A stretch of DNA of 64,000 bases from Homalodisca vitripennis (Eukaryota > Arthropoda > Insecta > Hemiptera > Cicadellidae). Below, piece after piece: positions 23,421 to 36,282 of the stretch. A program made the position numbers and the translations under genes. The notes beneath the pieces are model-generated. The model did no database searches. It had not been told where the DNA came from and worked only from the letters and a program-made list of their open reading frames with translations. Position 1 is the first letter of the stretch. Each line of letters starts with the position of its first letter. The stretch is from assembly GCF_021130785.1 (NCBI RefSeq), contig NC_060211.1:22925001-22989000 (forward strand), read 5' to 3'.

Positions 23421-24621
23421 TTAAGTTATTAGTACATGAAGACGATTCTGTAAAAGTAGGTATACACTAATATAGTTTTATTTTATTTCGTGCCAGAAAA
23501 AAGAAAACAAAAGTAAACTTCACACTGTTTCATTTATTTTATTATCTAGGAATCGTTGAATCGCTCTAAAATCTAACAATCTCAATCCAATGGATACTTA
23601 GAACCTAAAAGAAGTGAACCGCCCTGGGGAAATGTCATGTCTGAAAATGACGTGTCAGAAACTACGCTTCGACTGCTGAACATTCTTTACAGATCCTGTA
23701 TAACGTACGTTCGTGTTGACAAATGTTTGTTGCAAAGAGATACGCGGTAAAACACTTTCAGAAACATGTAAAACTCTCGCTCTCTGCTTGATGTAATATT
23801 TATGACACCTGTTCGTACATGTGAGATCATTTATAACCTTGGCCTACACTGCTCAGGCTGGTAACGTTACTGCAATAAATATATTTTGGCGTACTCATGG
23901 GATTCAATATCGACAAAATTAAATGCATAGTAATTAACGGTTTTTATTGAGTTTGTGAATTACCAGTGAAAAAAATACCAGTGGAGTTTATTTAAATTTT
24001 TGTGCAAAACCGTAAAATAATAAGTATTTTACTAGGCAGTAGTATTTTTTATTTCGGAAACATAAATTTTTAAATGTAAGAATGATGTCTGTAAACATGA
24101 ATAAATTGACTATTTTGAGAAACACTAGACACTCTTTTGTTATTTTTACAGTATATTAGGTTAAAGTTTTTAAAGTTATTTATCAGTTATTTGAGTTAAA
24201 ATAATGTATTTAAATAATTCAATATGCAAAGAATACACATGTCAGTAAAATAATACGAATTTAATATGTAAGAAACTATGAAAAAAAAACTACTGGGTTT
24301 TAATCTGACAGACATCACATTTTACTATTCAATTTTACATGATCAAACTCTTTTAAAGTTATTTTAATGTTTTCGTAATGTTTTTATTAATTTGTAATTA
24401 AATGGTTTACACATTTTAATTAACACATTTGGCTGCTCATAGTACATATTTCCCGACTTCTGTTATTTTAGTATCATTTAAGTATATTTAAAAATGGAAA
24501 AAACTGCTCTATTTATACTACATGTATTATTATATAAAACAGTTTATAACTGAAATGTTCCCAAAATCTGAACGAATACTTAAACGTTAAGACATTGTAT
24601 GAATTGACTGATTCTTTTAAT

Positions 24622-26113
24622 GTAAATAATACATATCATTTCCAATTTATTTATTCTTCGTGCAAGGCCTTTCAAAACTGAAGGTTTCCTCATCAGGTGA
24701 CTCCACAAATAAATATTTACATAATTTGTATTACATAACACCATATGGTGTAAATATGTAAATACAAAGATTTTGGAAATATTTCAGCCAGTATGAAAAT
24801 TAGATATGGCTAGGGTGTAATTTTTGAATAAACTGAGAAGAAAGAATTTTCAATAGGGCCCTCTTCATTGTTTATGAGTTTTGCTTTATTTATGTTTATT
24901 TATATATGTGTTATTTTATAAAAGTTATGAATAAGTGTGTCATGGATTTGGCTATTGTTCACCATGAATATTACACTAGTATAAAAAGGTCCAAAGTACC
25001 GTGAACAAGCAACATTGTTTAAGCAACTGCAACTTTCTATTATATTTTTCGTTAGTTAAAACTAATTACTTACCTCCGGCGGAGTCATATTTTTTTTCTT
25101 ACATTGTTTGCTCTCTTCCCAGTTACTGAAGAATCAGATATACTTTAAGTCAGGGCATTTTTTAATACCAAAAAATCCATAAGGCTTAAAAGAGCCATAA
25201 TTCGAGACTATAAATAGTTACGAGGTTATAAAGCAGTAATGGATAATGGTGTATCAGCTACTTTAAGTACTCAGTCTTTAATAATATTCTTGATGTAGTT
25301 TCTTCCACAAATTAAATATAGTATTAAGAAATTGAAAACATGGTACATCCAAATTACCAAGTCTAAAAGCATTAGTGGAAGTTACGTGGAATGTCTCTGA
25401 TTTGGATACCATTATTTTCCAACTTAGTTTAATATACGAGTGTATTTCAAAATAAATTTTTCTTAGCTGCATATTGCGCATGGTCTTTTGTCGCTAATAT
25501 AATCCTAACGAGATTATAAATTTAATTTTTCAACAGGAATTCAAACTTATAGAAAAGAATACAAAAAGTTAAAGTACAAAAAAAGCGGAACATTGTGAGC
25601 CATATTTGCTTTGTACTCCTTGAAACAAAAGCATCAATGCTCCCTTAATTATGATACAGATCTGTAACAATAACGGGAGGCTCTCCCAGTTTCAGTAAGA
25701 GAGTTCAACATCTGTTTACTCAAACCACAGGTAAGTATCGATACAAGTACTCACAGATTGCGATGTACACATTTTGAATATCGGGTCAATATTCATAAAT
25801 CATAGGAGGGCCACAATTGGTCTATAAAGTAGGTTGTATATACACTTTACTCATTTTAAGCCCTTTGAATTTTGATAAAATAGTCTACATGTAACAATAT
25901 CACTTAAGTTTGATGTAATATACCTTCTACACCATCAACCTAGCTATGACAGTTTTTTAGAAGTTTTATTTCTAACAATACTATGAACAACTGATACATG
26001 GTTCATAATGAAAAACAAAGTAAATGCGACTTCATATTAACTTTTGTACACATTTGTTTTATACTCTAATAATAAAGTATATACAATAACAAGTATATGC
26101 ATATATGTATGTA

Positions 26114-26154
<41 letters not shown>

Positions 26155-26963
26155 AAACTACTTGACCCACTACTTTTACTTACATATACATTTTTTGAAA
26201 CAATGATTATGAGAAAATTTATTTATCGTATATAAAAATAATACAATTAAATAAAATTGGTCAATATTTTACATTAAGCAAAAAATATTCATGCCAAAAC
26301 CTCATACGGGAGTAATTAACGTAGTAGCTATGATCGATACTTGGCCTAAAAAACTACAAGTTTTACACGTAAGGGATTGACGCTCTCTGGCTTAATATCG
26401 CAAAGTCTCTTGTGGGAGTATTTAGTCACTGTCATCGATACTTGGCTTTAAAAAAATTACAAGTTTTACACGTAAGGGATTGACGCTCTCTGGCTTAATA
26501 TCGCGAAGTCTCTTGTGGGAGTATTTAGTCACTGTCATCGATAAGTGGCTTAAATTTACACCAAACCAACGTTTTTTATCTGAATATTAATAACGCAGAG
26601 AAGGTATTTCATTCACTGAGTACCCTTATACTGTGTAGATCATTAACTTTACACAACTGATCATGTGATTAGCACGAAGAACATTCATGATCCCAATTGA
26701 AGTACTTTAGTGGACTATTTCTTATATATTATTTGCAAGTTTGTAAATACTCATGGACTATTTACTACAAAACCTTATACATCAACGGCTTGTCTGAATT
26801 ATTTTAAAAACTATACGTTAGATTATTATTTTATACAGTTTTTATAAAAAATCTAGTATTCTTTGACTATTTAGCTGAAAATCCTAATAATATTATAAAA
26901 ATGGAGTTCATAATAAATGTATTGATATCATTATTTTCTCGTAGGTCAGAAATTAGCACCAGT
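24622..26963. other. Palindrome-2 spacer, no gene
   Basis: 2.3 kb of AT-rich sequence with a (TA)n tract at 26118-26151 and a tandem duplication at 26333-26545. The 67-codon minus frame at 25278-25481 has no features supporting a gene. Confidence 0.5.
26333..26545. repeat. Tandem duplication, period 101-103 bp
   Basis: Two full units begin ATCGATACTTGGC and contain TACACGTAAGGGATTGACGC and CTTAATATCGC(A/G)AAGTCT. A partial third unit follows at 26537 and a diverged half-unit precedes at about 26305. Confidence 0.85.
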
Positions 26964-28502
26964 ATTAAAAGAATCAGTCAATTCATACAATGTCTTAACG
27001 TTTAAGTATTCGTTCAGATTTTGGGAACATTTCAGTTATAAACTGTTTTATATAATAATACATGTAGTATAAATAGAGCAGTTTTTCCATTTTTTAAATA
27101 TACTTAAATGATACTAAAATAACAGAAGTCGGGAAATATGTACTATGAGCAGCCAAATGTGTTAACTAAAATGTGTAAACCATTTAATTACAAATTAATA
27201 AAAACATTACGAAAACATTAAAATAACTTTAAAAGAGTTTGATCATGTAAAATTGAATAGTAAAATGTGATGTCTGTCAGATTAAAACCCAGTAGTTTTT
27301 TTTTCATAGTTTCTTACATATTAAATTCGTATTATTTTACTGACATGTGTATTCTTTGCATATTGAATTATTTAAATACATTATTTTAACTCAAATAAAC
27401 TGATAAATAACTTTAAAAACTTTAACCTAATATACTGTAAAAATAACAAAAGAGTGTCTAGTGTTTCTCAAAATAGTCAATTTATTCATGTTTACAGACA
27501 TCATTCTTACATTTAAAAATTTATGTTTCCGAAATAAAAAATACTACTGCCTAGTAAAATACTTATTATTTTACGGTTTTTGCACAAAAATTTAAATAAA
27601 CTCCACTGGTATTTTTTCACTGGTAATTCACAAACTCAATAAAAACCGTTAATTACTATGCATTTAATTTTTGTCGATATTGAATCCCATGAGTACGCCA
27701 AAATATATTTATTGCAGTAACGTTACCAGCCTGAGCAGTGTAGGCCAAGGTTATAAATGATCTCACATGTACGAACAGGTGTCATAAATATTACATCAAG
27801 CAGAGAGCGAGAGTTTTACATGTTTCTGAAAGTGTTTTACCGCGTATCTCTTTGCAAACAAACATTTGTCAAACACGAACGTACGTTATACAGGATCTGT
27901 AAAGAATGTTCAGCAGTCGAAGCGTAGTTTCTGACACGTCATTTTCAGACATGACATTTCCCCAGGGCGGTTCACTTCTTTTAGGTTCTAAGTATCCATT
28001 GGATTGAGATTGTTAGATTTTAGAGCGATTCAACGATTCCTAGATAATAAAATAAATGAAACAGTGTGAAGTTTACTTTTGTTTTCTTTTTTCTGGCACG
28101 AAATAAAATAAAACTATATTAGTGTATACCTACTTTTACAGAATCGTCTTCATGTACTAATAACTTAACTAATATCACTACCACAGACGTCAAAATTGAG
28201 CATCTTCATTTTCATTTTGGAGCTAAGTCGAGACGTCAGAACCAGAGGGTGGTATCTGCATTTTAACAAATTTTACAGTAGAGCGTTTTAAAGTTTAAGA
28301 CCTTCTGCAGGGCAACTTTATATTGTACTGAAAGAAATTCTAGGTTATAAATAATCAACAGTTTGTTAGTGTTTACAAAAAACCCCAGTTTATTGAAATA
28401 TTAGTAAAATACAATTTTTTAGGCATTTTTAAACAAAACAAAACGTGCAGATGGAACCTTTTGTCCCTGAGTACAAATCAATATTTAAAGTCCAAAAGGT
28501 CC

Positions 28503-30439
28503 TTAATTCAAAACTGTATTTAAATAGTCTACATCAACTGTAGGCATCCATTTCATCATAGATTTTATGTCTTTAATCTTGTCTGAAGGTAATTTCTTCC
28601 TGTCTCGCACTACGTTTGCTCCCCAGAGAATTCTCGGCAGAGTAGTTGTTGCTCGTCCTGTAGATCTGTTCGACTTATTTTTTTTCACCAAGTTAATGCA
28701 GTTCCAAGGTTCCAAAGGATCATGGCTGGTTTTAAACTTTACTGATAGTAAATTAGATTGGCAAAATTGAAGTTGGCACACTTTAGTATAAGGGCAATCT
28801 TGATACGCAAGGTTCTTGCTTTGTGCTTGGAAGTCGAAGAAGTCATTTGTCAACATTTGGATTACTGAATAAGGTGACTTTTTATTAGATGCGATGATTA
28901 CTCTTAAAAGAGAAACAGGGGACCAAACCTCAGTTACTTTGAGTGCCTTTTCAATGTTGGAATGCACATTATCTACTTCCTGTATGCATGAATGGCCTGG
29001 AGTAGAATATTTCATTGTTACTCGTTCAATGTGTTTATTTTTTGCCATAAATAAAGAAATGGCATATGAAATGACAGAGTTTCTGTTTTGGGGAACACAA
29101 CTGTCACTCCACAAAATATAATCTTTAACATCTGGAAACGCTGAACTTATTTTTTCCATTATTTTTACCACTGCACTGGCAATATCATTCCCAGAACGAC
29201 CACAAAGCGCTTCATGCCAAAATGCGCAATAGCCTTTTTTGTCTTTTGAGCAATGTGCAGTTAAGTTGTATACGTTCAACTTTCTTTTGTAAAAAAAACA
29301 GCTTACGTTAGCCCTAGGTAGCGCTATAACATTTTGTAAGTCAAAACATACAACGACTTCATTACTCTCTCGGTCTTTTTTCTTTCATTTCTCATAAATG
29401 TTTTATTGAACATATGATCATCATATTTGGCAGCAAGCTCTTCTGTCATTCGATTTTCTTTTAGGGACATAGAGTATTCTTCGCACAAGTCACATCTGTC
29501 GGACTTGGGTAGCAAAAAATCCAAATTATATTCATTATTGAAAATAGATCTATACATTGATATGGATAGAGGTTTCACCTTAAGTTCCTTGCAATGTTCA
29601 AGGTACATGTCAAACATTCTACTGATATTTAAGTCAGGGCTAAGATATTCTTTTGCTGTTTTTGCCCTGCAGTAATGGGACTCGACTTTTGCAAAAGATT
29701 CAATATGTTTCCTAAGAATATCTTTATCAGCTTTTTGCGTCATGTCTTTAGTTTTTTTTTCCTCTTTCGTCCGATTTCGGTACTTCACTTGATTTGTCCT
29801 TATTATTGTGAACATTGTAAATGGTCTTCTGACTCACTAAAATAGTTTGGAGAAAAAACTGTTTACAAACTCTAATCTTTTCGTTGTTTATATGTAAAAA
29901 ATATGAAAAGGAATTCTTTTTCTGGGGATTATTTTTTCACCTTTGTTCTTACTGACATTTTTGCACTCTGTATTTCTTAGTATGAAATGATATTTTTCAT
30001 TTTGGTCTATTTTATAATAGCTCAGCATAACAGCTTCACGCTCATCTTTGCTTACTTTATTACTACATTTAAATTTACATTTGCAGTCTAAGTGTTGAAG
30101 GTTCTTTTGAGGAACAATCTTACCACATGAGCTGGTGTATGATCTACCCGTTTGTCGCCTCTCCTTCCTAACATATTTTCTTCCAATTCTTCGGATTCCG
30201 CTGTCTTTTTCTAGTTTTTTTCTTTTCCTTCATCGGCGTTAGTTCATCAGAAGTGGAGTCTTTTTCTGATTCTGTTTCACTGTAAGGAACTAGAGATCGA
30301 TTTATTTTTCCACTTTGGTTCACTGTTGGGCTAACATCACAAACAGAACTATAGCTTCCTTTCATTTTCCAGAGCTGGATCGGTATTGTTCGTTTGGGCT
30401 TCACTGGAAGTTTTATCCGTGTCGTCTGCATCAAACAAC
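28503..30439 (-). pseudogene. Broken transposase of the Sola-like element
   Basis: Coding order on the minus strand: an N-terminal basic region (MKEKKKTRKRQRNPKNWKK, about 30170-30439, starting at a TTATTTTCAG acceptor); a Cys-rich zinc-finger-like part (LDCKCKFKCSNKV, about 30070); then VCKQFFLQT-type sequence near 29860; then 29324-29815 with ESHYCRAKTAKEYLSPDLN and SDRCDLCEEY; then 28503-29279 with FWHEALCGRSGNDIAS, WSDSCVPQNRN and STPGHSCIQEVD, which carry the likely catalytic Asp and His/Asp positions. The reading frame changes near 30170, again between about 29830 and 29900, and near 29340, so the product is not made from this copy. Which acidic residues form the DDE/D triad was not resolved. 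Confidence 0.7.
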
Positions 30440-30872
30440 CTGAAAATAAACAAACGATGTTAGAACATAAAGCCAAAAGTCAACGATAAAGCTTTTTTAA
30501 AAGGCCAAAGCATAAAAACATCATGTTTACATAATAAAGTTTACAGTAGTTTTTAGTTATTCTCTGCAAGATGGAGACATACTAGGCCTACGCCATGGTT
30601 TAAAACTTCAAGTTAAGTAACATGAATATTTATGATGACTAACTTTTGTTTATAACCGTCAAATCATTGTTAAAATATAACAGTTAACCCACTAACTGGC
30701 AGTTGAAATGCGCCCGAATGTCATAGATTTTTTAAAAGCGATTTTGCAAGGGTTGACTATAAAATCCGTCAAAAATAGTCAATTACTGCAAAGCTACCTA
30801 GATTTGATATTAAAATGACCACAGATATAATCTAAACAAATCTAAAATAAACAAATATATATATATTCATAC

Positions 30873-31040
30873 CTTTTTACAAAGTCTTCGTCGTTTTGGG
30901 GTTTGGTGAAAGAATACAATCCTCTTCGCTGTTACTGTCGTCAGGTGAAGGTATATATTCATCATCACTATTGATGTTTTCTATTGACAAACTATCATTT
31001 AAAACTGTCATCAATCCATTTATTTATGATATCACCATCC
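30873..31040 (-). CDS. Possible first exon of the Sola-like transposase
   Basis: The segment ends in a GTATGA donor (30872-30867) and encodes an acidic stretch (SIENINSDDEYIPSPDDSN) in the frame that starts at the ATG at 31011; an alternative ATG is at 31040. Acidic N-termini are common in this transposase family. A 434-nt intron would join it to the acceptor at 30440-30442. Confidence 0.35.
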
Positions 31041-32308
31041 ATTTTAATATGTTTACAAACACACAATGAAATTACTTTTAACACATTAACACGACAACAT
31101 AACCTTACCAGCAGTGAAACAATACTATTCCCAGCTGATGCAGATAGAACTGTCTGGTTCTCAAGTTTGCCAACTTATGCAGATGGAAACTAAATTTCCC
31201 TGCTTGTAAAATATTAACTGTTCATAATTACACAAAGATTGTGTTATATATTAGTACAAAAAGGCTTAATGTACACATTAATACAATAAAATGAAAAAAT
31301 CAAAAAAATTGCAGATGGAACCCTCTGGTTTCTGACGTCTCGAAGTTATTGTCTGGTATAGGGAGGGTACAAACACACCTCGCATTGTCATGGTGGAGAA
31401 ATGTCTACATGAATAGATACAATAAATTTGATACCATACTAATAATTCATGTGAATATCAAGTAAAGCCCTTATTTATCAAAGTCTCTCATCCTTTTCTG
31501 GTTAAAAACCAAGTCTTACCAAAGAGCATTAAATAATCAGGTTTAATAACCGTATTCGTGGAAAAATTAAGGTCTCCGAAAACCTTGTAAAAATAAATTA
31601 TAATACCATCCAAATTTACACATTATATTAAAAACCAATTCCGATTTGGAAAGAATTAAGACATTTAATTAGTCTTTTATGCGTAATATTATTTATTTAA
31701 GCGGTTTTCTCCAAAATATCACTACCACAACGTCGACGTTGAGTATCTTCCTTTTCATTTTAGGGTTGTTACTTTCGTGGTTAGGGAAGGTAGAGACATC
31801 AGTCGAATTGTTACCATAGACAAATTTCTAGATGAATAGGCTTTGTAATAACTGAAATATTTTAAAAATTATTATTCAGAGTCGTTTAGGTTGTATATGA
31901 TTTTGAAGGCTAGATTAATATCCTTTTAAGCCTTATCCTGTCCAATCTCTTGAGCTGCTGCCTGTGCGAGAATCTTATCAAACAAACGAAGAAAGAAAGT
32001 CAATTAATTGAATAATCGAGTTCAATGGAAAAATTAGTTGAACTTTTAATATGTCTTATTCAGAAGTCTAACATTTAGATCGCTTAGCCATACAAATTTC
32101 CAAAAACTCATTAAAAAGCAATAAACTCTCCAGATAGTCATTGGATACTTCCAATTACCACCAGCCGTATTATTCTAGATCTTTTTTAAAAAATACCAAT
32201 AGCAAACATTATAAGACTAACGGAGGTATTGGAACAATGACAAGACACCCCTTAAGATTTGATTGGAGACAAAGCTCAAGAGCTGTATCTAACTCAGTGT
32301 TGCCTTTA

Positions 32309-32369
<61 letters not shown>

Positions 32370-32423
32370 TAAATCGTATAAATGGCAATAGCCTTATTTA
32401 ATTTAAATAAGCATTGAATCACA

Positions 32424-32503
32424 AAAAGTACTTGCTCCGCCGGGAGTCGAACCCGTATCTCTCACTTGCCGGGTGAATGTGCTACCATTACACCACAGAG
32501 TGC
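32424..32503 (-). repeat. tRNA-like SINE head (right arm)
   Basis: Mirror copy of 22227-22306. Box B appears on the plus strand as GGAGTCGAACCC. The two copies look identical, although arm divergence is visible elsewhere. Confidence 0.6.
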
Positions 32504-34774
32504 TTACTTTTTCCGATTCAATTATTTTGTATTTGGCCGTATCTGTAACATATGCGTTTAAGTAACTAAACTGACATATGATCGGAAGACCAAATACCTG
32601 TCAAACGACTGTCAGACGGTTAGAAAGATAGGCAGACAAGATACATGCAATTTTTCCAGCCCCTCGACTGATAGGCTTCACTAACGCTAATCCAATTAAC
32701 ACAATAAATTAATAACGGAAAATAATATATTTAACTTATATATTATATATTTAAATATAATAAATAGATAATACAAAATATCCTTTGCCCTATTCCGTAC
32801 TGGGGGATAAGGCATTGAAATCAGTAAATTCATAAAAAGAGCCATCCCTCCAAATACATACGTGTGGGTCAACTTATCATTGTGTTTACTTTTTATATCA
32901 TATATACGTATGCAATGTAAATTAGTTGTTTGAATCCAAATTGATGTAAACTGTATAAATTGCTGTTTGCTGTTCTAAATTTAGAATAATATTGTATATA
33001 AAAATTTAAAACATCGTGTTCTTATTTACAATACGCCGTTGCCAATAATTTCTTTTCATGTCATAATTAAAATTAAATCATTATTAACTTTTCACTGAAA
33101 CAATAGATTACTAACATGTTCTTCGAAATGAATTACGAAATTTTTGGTGATAAAAGTCTGATTAAATTAATTTTAATATAGATTTGTTCATATATTTGGA
33201 TTCAAATGATTCCGCTCTTAACAGTATGGCGTATATTGGTTAAACTTATTTTCAGGAATAAGTAAATTAATAAAATATATTAAAATTTTAAACAACAGTA
33301 AACATTATTCATTTCAAGTGGGTGAATGCCACAAGTTATTCCAAGTAATTGGGTAAACGTTCTTGTTTTCATGTTACAAACCAGCTTGAAATAATTACGA
33401 ATTTGTGGTTGTTACACCTGAAGTAATGAGAAACTAATTCCATGTTAAAACTCGTAAATCTAAATAAATACTTTGGTTGTTAATTTGGATTCTCAACCTA
33501 AGTGGGTTGATATAGTGTTATCGCCAAGGCTACGAGATTATTAATGGTTTACGGAAGGCGAAACCACCGAATTAATCATTTCAATTTAAAACGCATCCTG
33601 TTTCATAATTATACATTAAAACTATTATAATTCTAACGCCATTATGTACTTTAAAATGTGGTGTAATCAAGATTGACACTTGAGGAATCGTTTATCTCTT
33701 CAACGCTACAAACTCAAGTTATGAAACGTGACTTCAAAGTTTGCCGTTTACAGTATCATCTAGAGTTCCCAGAGTAAAGTTGTTACAAACTTTTATGAAA
33801 GTCCTTTATTGGAGTTGTGTTGGGAAAACATATGTAATGGCTTCGCTTCATCAAAATGTTCTATTTATTTAGAACTGTTGTCTCAGAGCATAAATGGAAA
33901 AATGAACTTTTGTTTTAACTAATGTGTAAAGTTGTATTCAAAAATTATTAAATTGCTGAAAAATCATTATGAAAACAGCAACCCTGTTCGTTTTATGGCG
34001 GTGGTGTTACAGCAATTCGAGACCAACCTGCTTTAAAAATGAATAAGAATTGTTGTTTAATGAATATTTTGTGTTTTAAGGATAGAACTAAGAGTTAGTA
34101 ATGACTGAAAAGATTTTGTCTCATAACGTTATTATATTAATAATTATATATATATATATATATATGTATAATTTTATATATATATGTATATATATATATA
34201 ATTATATATATACGATTGTAATAATAATATGAATATAGTGTATTTTACTGTTAATATTAAAAACAGAACTAAATATAATTGATAAATTTATAATTATATG
34301 TATTAGTGAAATAAATAAAAATTGTTGTCAGAAAATTTCTTGGATCAGATTCATTTCCTTCATATATATGTCCGTCAGTGGCGGTAAAGGTTCATAAGTC
34401 TTTAATGAGTTTATTACCTGGATGTTATGCATCTTTTAGTATCTTTTTCACTGTTTATCAGTCCATAAAGTGATATAGCTGCATGTAAATTGACCTCTTA
34501 CCATTTACGTTTGTATATTTACTCTCATTCTTTTTGGATTCTTTTATCTCTTCTAAAATGTTATCAAATTACAAAACTATTATTATTATCAATACCTTTT
34601 GTACCTTATGAATTTTTTTTGCTTGCAGTACCCTTAATTATTCATTAAGGGAGAAATGTGCTGTTTCCAAACATTAATTTTTGAAATAAACATTGACTAT
34701 ATTAAAATCAGATGATATCGTCTTTAAAGTGACGTAAACTCTGTATAAAGAGGTTTAAACAGGCATTTTGTATT

Positions 34775-35020
34775 TCATAAAAATCCGGTATTTAGACTTT
34801 GAGCTGCATTTTCCATAGCTTTCACCCAGAGCTCTTGATTTTCTTCCCTTCTTTCTACTACTGTTTTGTCACCTCTATTAATTTGTATTTTTTTCATTTC
34901 AATCCTATATGTAATATGTGTGAGACATTTGCAGTACTTGCTTAAGTTGTATTTGGTGATTCCATCACTTTGTAAGAAAGTTCTGCGTAAATTTCTGTAA
35001 CTTCTTAATAAACCGCACAT
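34775..35020 (-). CDS. Small unrecognised frame, intact in the right arm and broken in the left
   Basis: An 81-codon frame starts MCGLLRSYRNLRRTFLQSDG and has a charged middle (NRGDKTVVERREENQELWVK). I do not recognise it. The left-arm counterpart at about 19721-19960 carries one extra T (ACATTATTACAT versus ACATATTACAT) and one missing A (GGAAATG versus GGAAAATG), so it is frame-broken there. Coding status is uncertain; it may be a piece of a larger element protein. Confidence 0.25.
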   Translation of the reverse strand: MCGLLRSYRNLRRTFLQSDGITKYNLSKYCKCLTHITYRIEMKKIQINRGDKTVVERREENQELWVKAMENAAQSLNTGFL

Positions 35021-35925
35021 GTTTAAATTAAATTATTAAAACCAACTAAAGCAGGCACTTCAAACTTATAAAACATTACAGGAAAATTAGCACGTTATAA
35101 AATAATTTTTTGAATTGATTACTGAGTGAAACTAGTTTTTAAACCACTCTTCTGTGAATAAAAGTACTCATTTATAGTTTAAAGCACTTGGAAAATCACC
35201 GCATTGACCGCCATGTTCTGCTACCGTGAATAAAAGTAATCCTAGGGAAATTGAGTGAGGTTTCTTTTGAAGCAATTATGTATGATATTTTTTTGCAGTT
35301 TAAAAGAGTGAGTGTTTGGAAGTAAGAGGTCCTGGAAGTGCTTAGAAAAAGACAAGAAGGAAGAGTAGCCGAGTCAACGGAAAGAAACCAATAGTCATGA
35401 CATGCTATTACTAGTGTGCATATAGTTTATCAAGTTTTCGGAGGAACAAGAAAAAAAATATGAGTTTTAAAGGAAAAGTAATAACAGAAATGAAACCGAA
35501 GTTAGAAATATCAAAGAAAGGCCCTAATTAATAGGCAACTGAAACATTTTTTAGACTGAAATATGTGAATCTATCTAGGTACTGTGTCAAAAATCCAATG
35601 TTTATTGAAACTGAGCAAACTGGTATCTGTGAAATCTATCCTACCATAACTTTGTCCTAGCCCAGTTTTAGTGTACATCACTTACTGATATTTTAGGTAT
35701 CTCATTTAGAATAAGTACAAGTAAAAGAAATCATGTGATTTCATCTAATATAACGTAATACAATTTTTTATCTTAACGTTTTACCTTTACACGTTATAAA
35801 TATAAATTTTCGAATATAAATATAAATTAAAACCGAAAATTTACTTTTTACGAGTTTTTATACTATCCTAAATCTTTTATATCAACATAGATTTCACGAA
35901 AAACTAAGTTATGTGTTTTACACAA

Positions 35926-36282
35926 TAAATATCAGCTCTTGGCTCTTGGATTGCTAACTTAAAACTGTATTATTTAAAAATATTTTTGTTATATTCACAT
36001 TGTTTTAAGAGTTATTTTTACATTATATCTACCTCGGCATATTTAGTAGATATAATGTAAAAAAATTTAAAACTTATATCGAAGTAGTGCCGAATTTCTA
36101 CGATCGTTTGAGGATATGTTTTCTTAAGGACGACAGTTCACTATGATATCTATTGGAGCTAACAATTTTTTATCAAATGAAAATATTCTTAACATTAACC
36201 ATCTACTAATATTATTAATTTTCAAGGAATAGGTACATAATTTAGCTTATTTATTTGACCGAAAAGTAGTAAACAGTTTGAC
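35926..36282. other. Unassigned AT-rich sequence with a hairpin at 36016-36062
   Basis: No gene is seen. A 17-bp perfect stem (TTTTACATTATATCTAC at 36016-36032 and its complement at 36046-36062) encloses a 13-nt loop. Confidence 0.5.

Larger units (their letters stand above)
18824..24621 (+). repeat. Palindrome 2, left arm (about 5.8 kb)
   Basis: This segment is mirrored at 26964-35925. Outer anchor: ACATAACTTAGTTTTTCGTG at about 18833 pairs with CACGAAAAACTAAGTTATGT near 35895-35914. Inner anchor: GACTGATTCTTTTAAT (ends 24621) pairs with ATTAAAAGAATCAGTC (starts 26964). Contents include a tRNA-like SINE head (22227-22297), (TA)n tracts at 20527-20600 and 22362-22396, a diverged direct repeat at 22860-23420, and a broken copy of the small frame found intact at 34775-35020. 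It lacks the transposon found in the right arm. Confidence 0.9.
28229..31342 (-). mobile_element. Sola-like DNA transposon, 3,114 bp, AAGT target duplication
   Basis: The terminal inverted repeats begin CGAGACGTCAGAACCAGAGG (left) and CGAGACGTCAGAAACCAGAG (right, reverse complement), with further matches at ATCTGCA.TTTT. They are flanked by AAGT at 28225-28228 and 31343-31346. The empty site is visible in the other palindrome arm, which fixes both ends. The 4-bp duplication plus the protein family (motifs NPKNWKK, LDCKCKFKCS, SHYCRAKTAKEYL, DRCDLCEE, YCAFWHEALCGRSGNDIAS) agree best, by recall, with Sola elements; the family name is less certain than the element itself. The transposase on the minus strand is broken. 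Confidence 0.78.
26964..35925 (-). repeat. Palindrome 2, right arm (5.84 kb plus a 3.1-kb insertion)
   Basis: Inverted copy of 18824-24621, interrupted at 28229-31342 by a Sola-like transposon flanked by AAGT duplications. Where the left arm reads TAGCTCCAAAATG next to CAGACAATAACT, the right arm has the element between the two. Single-base indels against the left arm occur near 34800 and 34912. The arms therefore have separate histories. Confidence 0.9.

Noticed and set aside
10667..35925. Palindromes as pure assembly duplication of the same reads
   Set aside because: Arms differ by substitutions, indels and a 3.1-kb insertion. A head-to-head join of two haplotypes is still possible and is noted in the findings.
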